This document shows, in pieces, positions 60,199 through 64,000 of a stretch of DNA of 64,000 nt. The stretch's first letter is position 1, and the number at the start of each line of letters is the position of its first letter. Made by a program: the position numbers and the translations under genes. Origin of the DNA: Protula sp. h YS-2021 (taxonomy: Eukaryota; Annelida; Polychaeta; Sabellida; Serpulidae); contig OX457033.1 of NCBI GenBank assembly GCA_949752745.1, positions 42,215,075-42,279,074 of the forward strand. Reading direction: 5' to 3'. The notes below the pieces were generated by a model. That model did no database searches and was not told the origin of the DNA. It was given only the letters and a program-made list of their open reading frames with translations.

Positions 60199-62250
60199 GT
60201 ATAGAGCTAAGGGTGCACATGGCTCCCCGTACCATGGCTCCCCGTACCAAAGAAATGATAGTAAAAAACTCTTGATTGACAGGTGTAACCCTAGGTTACC
60301 CCAAGGTAACATCGGGTCGCAGCACTGTAAACGCAAGAAAATGCAACCCGGGGTTTGACCCTAACCCTGACGTTGACCCCAACCCTGACCCTGACCCTAA
60401 CCCTGACCCTGACCCTGACCCTAACCTTGACCCTGACCCTGACCCCGACCCTGACCCCAACCTTGACCCTGAACCTAACCCCTGACCCAACCCTATAAAA
60501 ATATTCTAAGTCCAACACAACTTAACCTTGACCCAACCCTTGACCTTAACCCTGACCCTGACCTTAACCCTTGACCCTGACCCTAACCCTTTGAAAAATA
60601 TTCTAAGTCCAAAACAACTCAACCTTGACCCAACACTTGACCTTAACCCTGACTCTGACCGTAACCCCTGACCCTGACCCTAACCCTTTGAAAAATATTC
60701 TAAGTCCAACACAACTCAACCTTGACACAACCTTGACCCTAATCATGACCCTAACCCCTGACCCTGACCCTAACCCTGACCCTGACCCTGACCCCGACCC
60801 TGACCCTGACCCCGACCCTAACCCTGACCCCGACCCCAACCCTGACCCTGACCCCGACCCTGACCCCAACCTTGACCCTGACCCCGACCCTTATCCCAAC
60901 CCTGACCCTGAACCAACCCTGTGGAAAATAGTTTAAGTCCAACAAAACTCAACCTTGACCCAACCCCAACCCAACCAAACCCAACCCAACCCTTACCCAA
61001 CACTAGCCTTATAAAATATTCTAAGTCAATCACAAGACAACCTTGATCCAAACCAACCCTAAGCCTAACACATAACCTAACCCAATACCCCAACCCGATT
61101 CCCTAACCCATACTGAAAGTGGAGAAAATGTTTGATAATGTTTTGACAGTATCGTTAAAAGTCCATGATGTTTTTCTACAATTTTTATATGGTTTGATAG
61201 TGCATAAAATATTCTATCATTGGTGCAAATTTCATGCCTGTATTGTGTGTAGAGATTATAATAAAATTGATATTTTCATGTTAAAATGTCAAAATGCTGA
61301 AAAATTTGACAAGTTTTTGGCCATATCGTCAAAAGCCCTTAATGTATTTTTACAAACTTTATAAAGCGTAATAGTGTTGCAATAATCTATAAGTGACATA
61401 AATGTTTTGGCTCTATTTTATCTAGAAGTTATAAAGAAATGACATTTTTTAAATAATAGGCCAAATTTTACCCCAAATGTCATGCGTTTTTTCAATGTTT
61501 TTCAAAAAGTCTTTAAGGTATCATCATAAATTATATAGCGTTTTAAAGCCCTTGAATGCAGTTTGTAGCCCTGTTAAAATAATTTTCCTACTACTATGAC
61601 AAGCATAACAAAAATTGAGTTTAAGGTCAACAATGCCCAAAAATTATGGTGTGTCTGCTACCTCGGGACCAAGTCCCGTTTTTTAAATTTCGACCCCTTC
61701 CCTTAGTCTTTCATGGCTCAAATTGCACCAAAATGATCCTTGGACTCTAAGGGTTCCTACCAAAACACATTTATTCTTATTTATTCATAAAGTCGTCATG
61801 TCATGATATCTGTCGCATGACGTTGTTTAACCTGTGCACCTTACCTGCATTTTTTTGCATAAGTGAAAATTTTAATATTTTTTGTCAAAATTTTTGATAA
61901 ATAAGTTCCAACACAAATAAAATAGTATTATTACGCGCACGTTTCTGCCTTATTTCTGTTAAAATAAACGATTTTTCACGAAGTTATTACCAAAAAATGC
62001 GTTATTGGGCTGTTTCTGCCAACTTAATCGCTATAACTCGAGAAATACTTGGGTTAGGGATTAGGGTTAGGGTTGGGTTAGGGTCAGGGTTATGGGTTGG
62101 GTTATGGTATAGAGTTAGGGGGTTAGAGGTTAGGGTATAGGGATGATTTTGGCATTTTATTACCTATTAGTTCGTAACAAGGGTTAGCCCTAACCCATAA
62201 CCCAAGGATCAGTAGAGTTTTAGTAGAGGGTTAATAGGGTTACGGTTAGG
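60199..62250 (+). repeat. subtelomeric unit A6, 2052 bp
   Basis: Same as A3-A5. Confidence 0.96.
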
Positions 62251-63275
62251 GTATAGAGCTAAGGGTGCACATGGCTCCCCGTACCATGGCTCCCCGTACC
62301 AAAGAAATGATAGTAAAAAACTCTTGATTGACAGGTGTAACCCTAGGTTACCCCAAGGTAACATCGGGTCGCAGCACTGTAAACGCAAGAAAATGCAACC
62401 CGGGGTTTGACCCTAACCCTGACGTTGACCCCAACCCTGACCCTGACCCTAACCCTGACCCTGACCCTGACCCTAACCTTGACCCTGACCCTGACCCCGA
62501 CCCTGACCCCAACCTTGACCCTGAACCTAACCCCTGACCCAACCCTATAAAAATATTCTAAGTCCAACACAACTTAACCTTGACCCAACCCTTGACCTTA
62601 ACCCTGACCCTGACCTTAACCCTTGACCCTGACCCTAACCCTTTGAAAAATATTCTAAGTCCAAAACAACTCAACCTTGACCCAACACTTGACCTTAACC
62701 CTGACTCTGACCGTAACCCCTGACCCTGACCCTAACCCTTTGAAAAATATTCTAAGTCCAACACAACTCAACCTTGACACAACCTTGACCCTAATCATGA
62801 CCCTAACCCCTGACCCTGACCCTAACCCTGACCCTGACCCTGACCCCGACCCTGACCCTGACCCCGACCCTAACCCTGACCCCGACCCCAACCCTGACCC
62901 TGACCCCGACCCTGACCCCAACCTTGACCCTGACCCCGACCCTTATCCCAACCCTGACCCTGAACCAACCCTGTGGAAAATAGTTTAAGTCCAACAAAAC
63001 TCAACCTTGACCCAACCCCAACCCAACCAAACCCAACCCAACCCTTACCCAACACTAGCCTTATAAAATATTCTAAGTCAATCACAAGACAACCTTGATC
63101 CAAACCAACCCTAAGCCTAACACATAACCTAACCCAATACCCCAACCCGATTCCCTAACCCATACTGAAAGTGGAGAAAATGTTTGATAATGTTTTGACA
63201 GTATCGTTAAAAGTCCATGATGTTTTTCTACAATTTTTATATGGTTTGATAGTGCATAAAATATTCTATCATTGG
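62251..63275 (+). repeat. subtelomeric unit A7, truncated at 1025 bp
   Basis: Follows A6 exactly until TTCTATCATTGG, about 100 bp into the AT-rich block, and then changes to GTTAGGG repeats. Confidence 0.96.
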
Positions 63276-63372
63276 GTTAGGGTTAGGGTTAGGGTTAGGG
63301 TTAGGGTTAGGGTTAGGGTTAGGGTTAGGGTTAGTGTTAGGGTTAGGGTTAGGGTTAGGGTTAGTGTTAGGG
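63276..63372 (+). repeat. TTAGGG tract with TTAGTG variants
   Basis: About 16 repeats with TTAGTG near 63333 and 63363, capping unit A7. Confidence 0.97.
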
Positions 63373-63467
63373 TATAGAGCTAAGGGTGCACATGGCTCCC
63401 CGTACCATGGCTCCCCGTACCAAAGAAATGATAGTAAAAAACTCTTGATTGACAGGTGTAACCCTAG
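63373..63467 (+). repeat. last, 95-bp truncated type A head
   Basis: A type A head cut at GTAACCCTAGG and joined to GTTAGGG. It is the most distal non-telomeric sequence in the window. Confidence 0.96.
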
Positions 63468-64000
63468 GGTTAGGGTTAGGGTTAGTGTTAGGGTTAGGGT
63501 TAGGGTTAGGGTTAGGGTTAGGGTTAGGGTTAGGGTTAGGGTTAGGGTTAGGGTTAGGGTTAGTGTTAGGGTTAGGGTTAGGGTTAAGGGTTAGTTAGGG
63601 TTAGGGTTAGGGTTAGGGTTAGGGTTAGGGTTAGGGTTAGGGTTAGTGTTAGGGTTAGGGTTAGGGTTAGGGTTAGGGTTAGGGTTAGGGTTAGGGTTAG
63701 GTTAGGGTTAGGGTTAGGGTTAGGGTTAGGGTAGGGTTAGGGTTAGGGTTAGGGTTAGGGTTAGGGTTAGGGTTAGGTTAGGGTTAGGGTTAGGGTTAGG
63801 GTTAGGGTTAGGGTTAGGGTTAGGGTTAGGGTTAGGGTTAGGGTTAGGGTTAGGGTTAGGGTTAGGGTTAGGGTTAGGGTTAGGGTTAGGGTTAGGGTTA
63901 GGGTTAGGGTTAGGGTTAGGGTTAGGGTTAGGGTTAGGGTTAGGGTTAGGGTTAGGGTTAGGGTTAGGGTTAGGGTTAGGGTTAGGGTTAGGGTTAGGGT
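63467..64000 (+). repeat. terminal telomere, (TTAGGG)n
   Basis: The proximal part (to about 63780) has variants: TTAGTG near 63487, 63561 and 63645, TTAAGGG, TTAGTTAGGG, and shortened TTAGG units near 63698 and 63775. From about 63781 the repeat is perfect to the window edge (about 36 units). The G-rich strand points outward, as at a right-hand chromosome end. Confidence 0.97.

Noticed and set aside
18855..62250. Identical tandem units as pure assembly artefact
   Set aside because: Cannot be excluded without reads, but differing unit lengths, private substitutions and distinct junctions argue that most of the structure is real.
16790..63470. Dozens of open frames encoding Asp-Pro, Thr-Leu, Gly-Ser, Gly-Leu or Arg-Val repeats
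   Set aside because: A 6-bp repeat lacking stops in several frames yields such dipeptide strings on both strands. They track the hexamers and many lack an ATG.

Overview
The window is the end of a eukaryotic chromosome, running from ordinary AT-rich DNA on the left, through about 47 kb of subtelomeric repeats, into an uninterrupted (TTAGGG)n telomere at the right edge. The G-rich strand runs 5'->3' to the right, so the right edge is the chromosome terminus or close to it. The only convincing protein gene encodes a Mab-21/cGAS-like nucleotidyltransferase. That gene, TTAGGG telomeres and a hammerhead-ribozyme element together suggest a marine invertebrate animal such as a mollusc or another cGLR-rich group. 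The species cannot be fixed from the sequence.

Layout. 1-480: an ~88-bp tandem repeat, then an 18-bp CRE/ETS-motif array. 480-1906: AT-rich non-coding DNA with an (AT)n tract and a CRE palindrome. 1907-4024: an intronless cGAS-like receptor (705 aa) with an intact catalytic triad and an N-terminal myristoylation signature. 4025-9800: non-coding DNA holding an old, decayed subtelomeric unit (4674-5945), a tRNA-like T-arm, small tandem and dispersed repeats and one doubtful exon-like frame. 9804-16632: a 6.7-kb composite flanked on both sides by same-orientation TTAGGG tracts. It has 1363-bp near-identical direct terminal repeats, each with a hammerhead ribozyme on the minus strand, around a 4-kb interior made largely of a ~245-bp tandem repeat. 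16580-63468: the subtelomeric array. 63467-64000: telomere.

The subtelomeric unit (2.05-2.27 kb) has five parts: a TTAGGG tract; a fixed 'head' starting GTATAGAG; a C-rich field of CCTGAC/CCTAAC repeats (TCAGGG/TTAGGG on the minus strand) punctuated by an AATATTCTAAGTCCAACA spacer; a ~940-bp AT-rich block; and a degenerate telomere-like tail. Three head subfamilies (A, B, C) occur. Units always begin at the same point next to TTAGGG but stop at many different points, each stop joined directly to a new TTAGGG tract. This polarity (fixed proximal end, variable distal end capped by telomere) is what terminal attachment, or repeated telomere loss, healing and recapture, would leave. Several blocks are exact-looking tandem copies (2052, 2177, 2266 or 2120 bp), which indicates very recent amplification.

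The most promising undescribed system is the pair of (1) a telomere-embedded, hammerhead-bearing, apparently non-autonomous element and (2) a cyclic subtelomere-building process that uses TTAGGG as its joining point, with TCAGGG variant fields like those linked to alternative telomere maintenance in other animals. Open frames inside the repeats are not genes.
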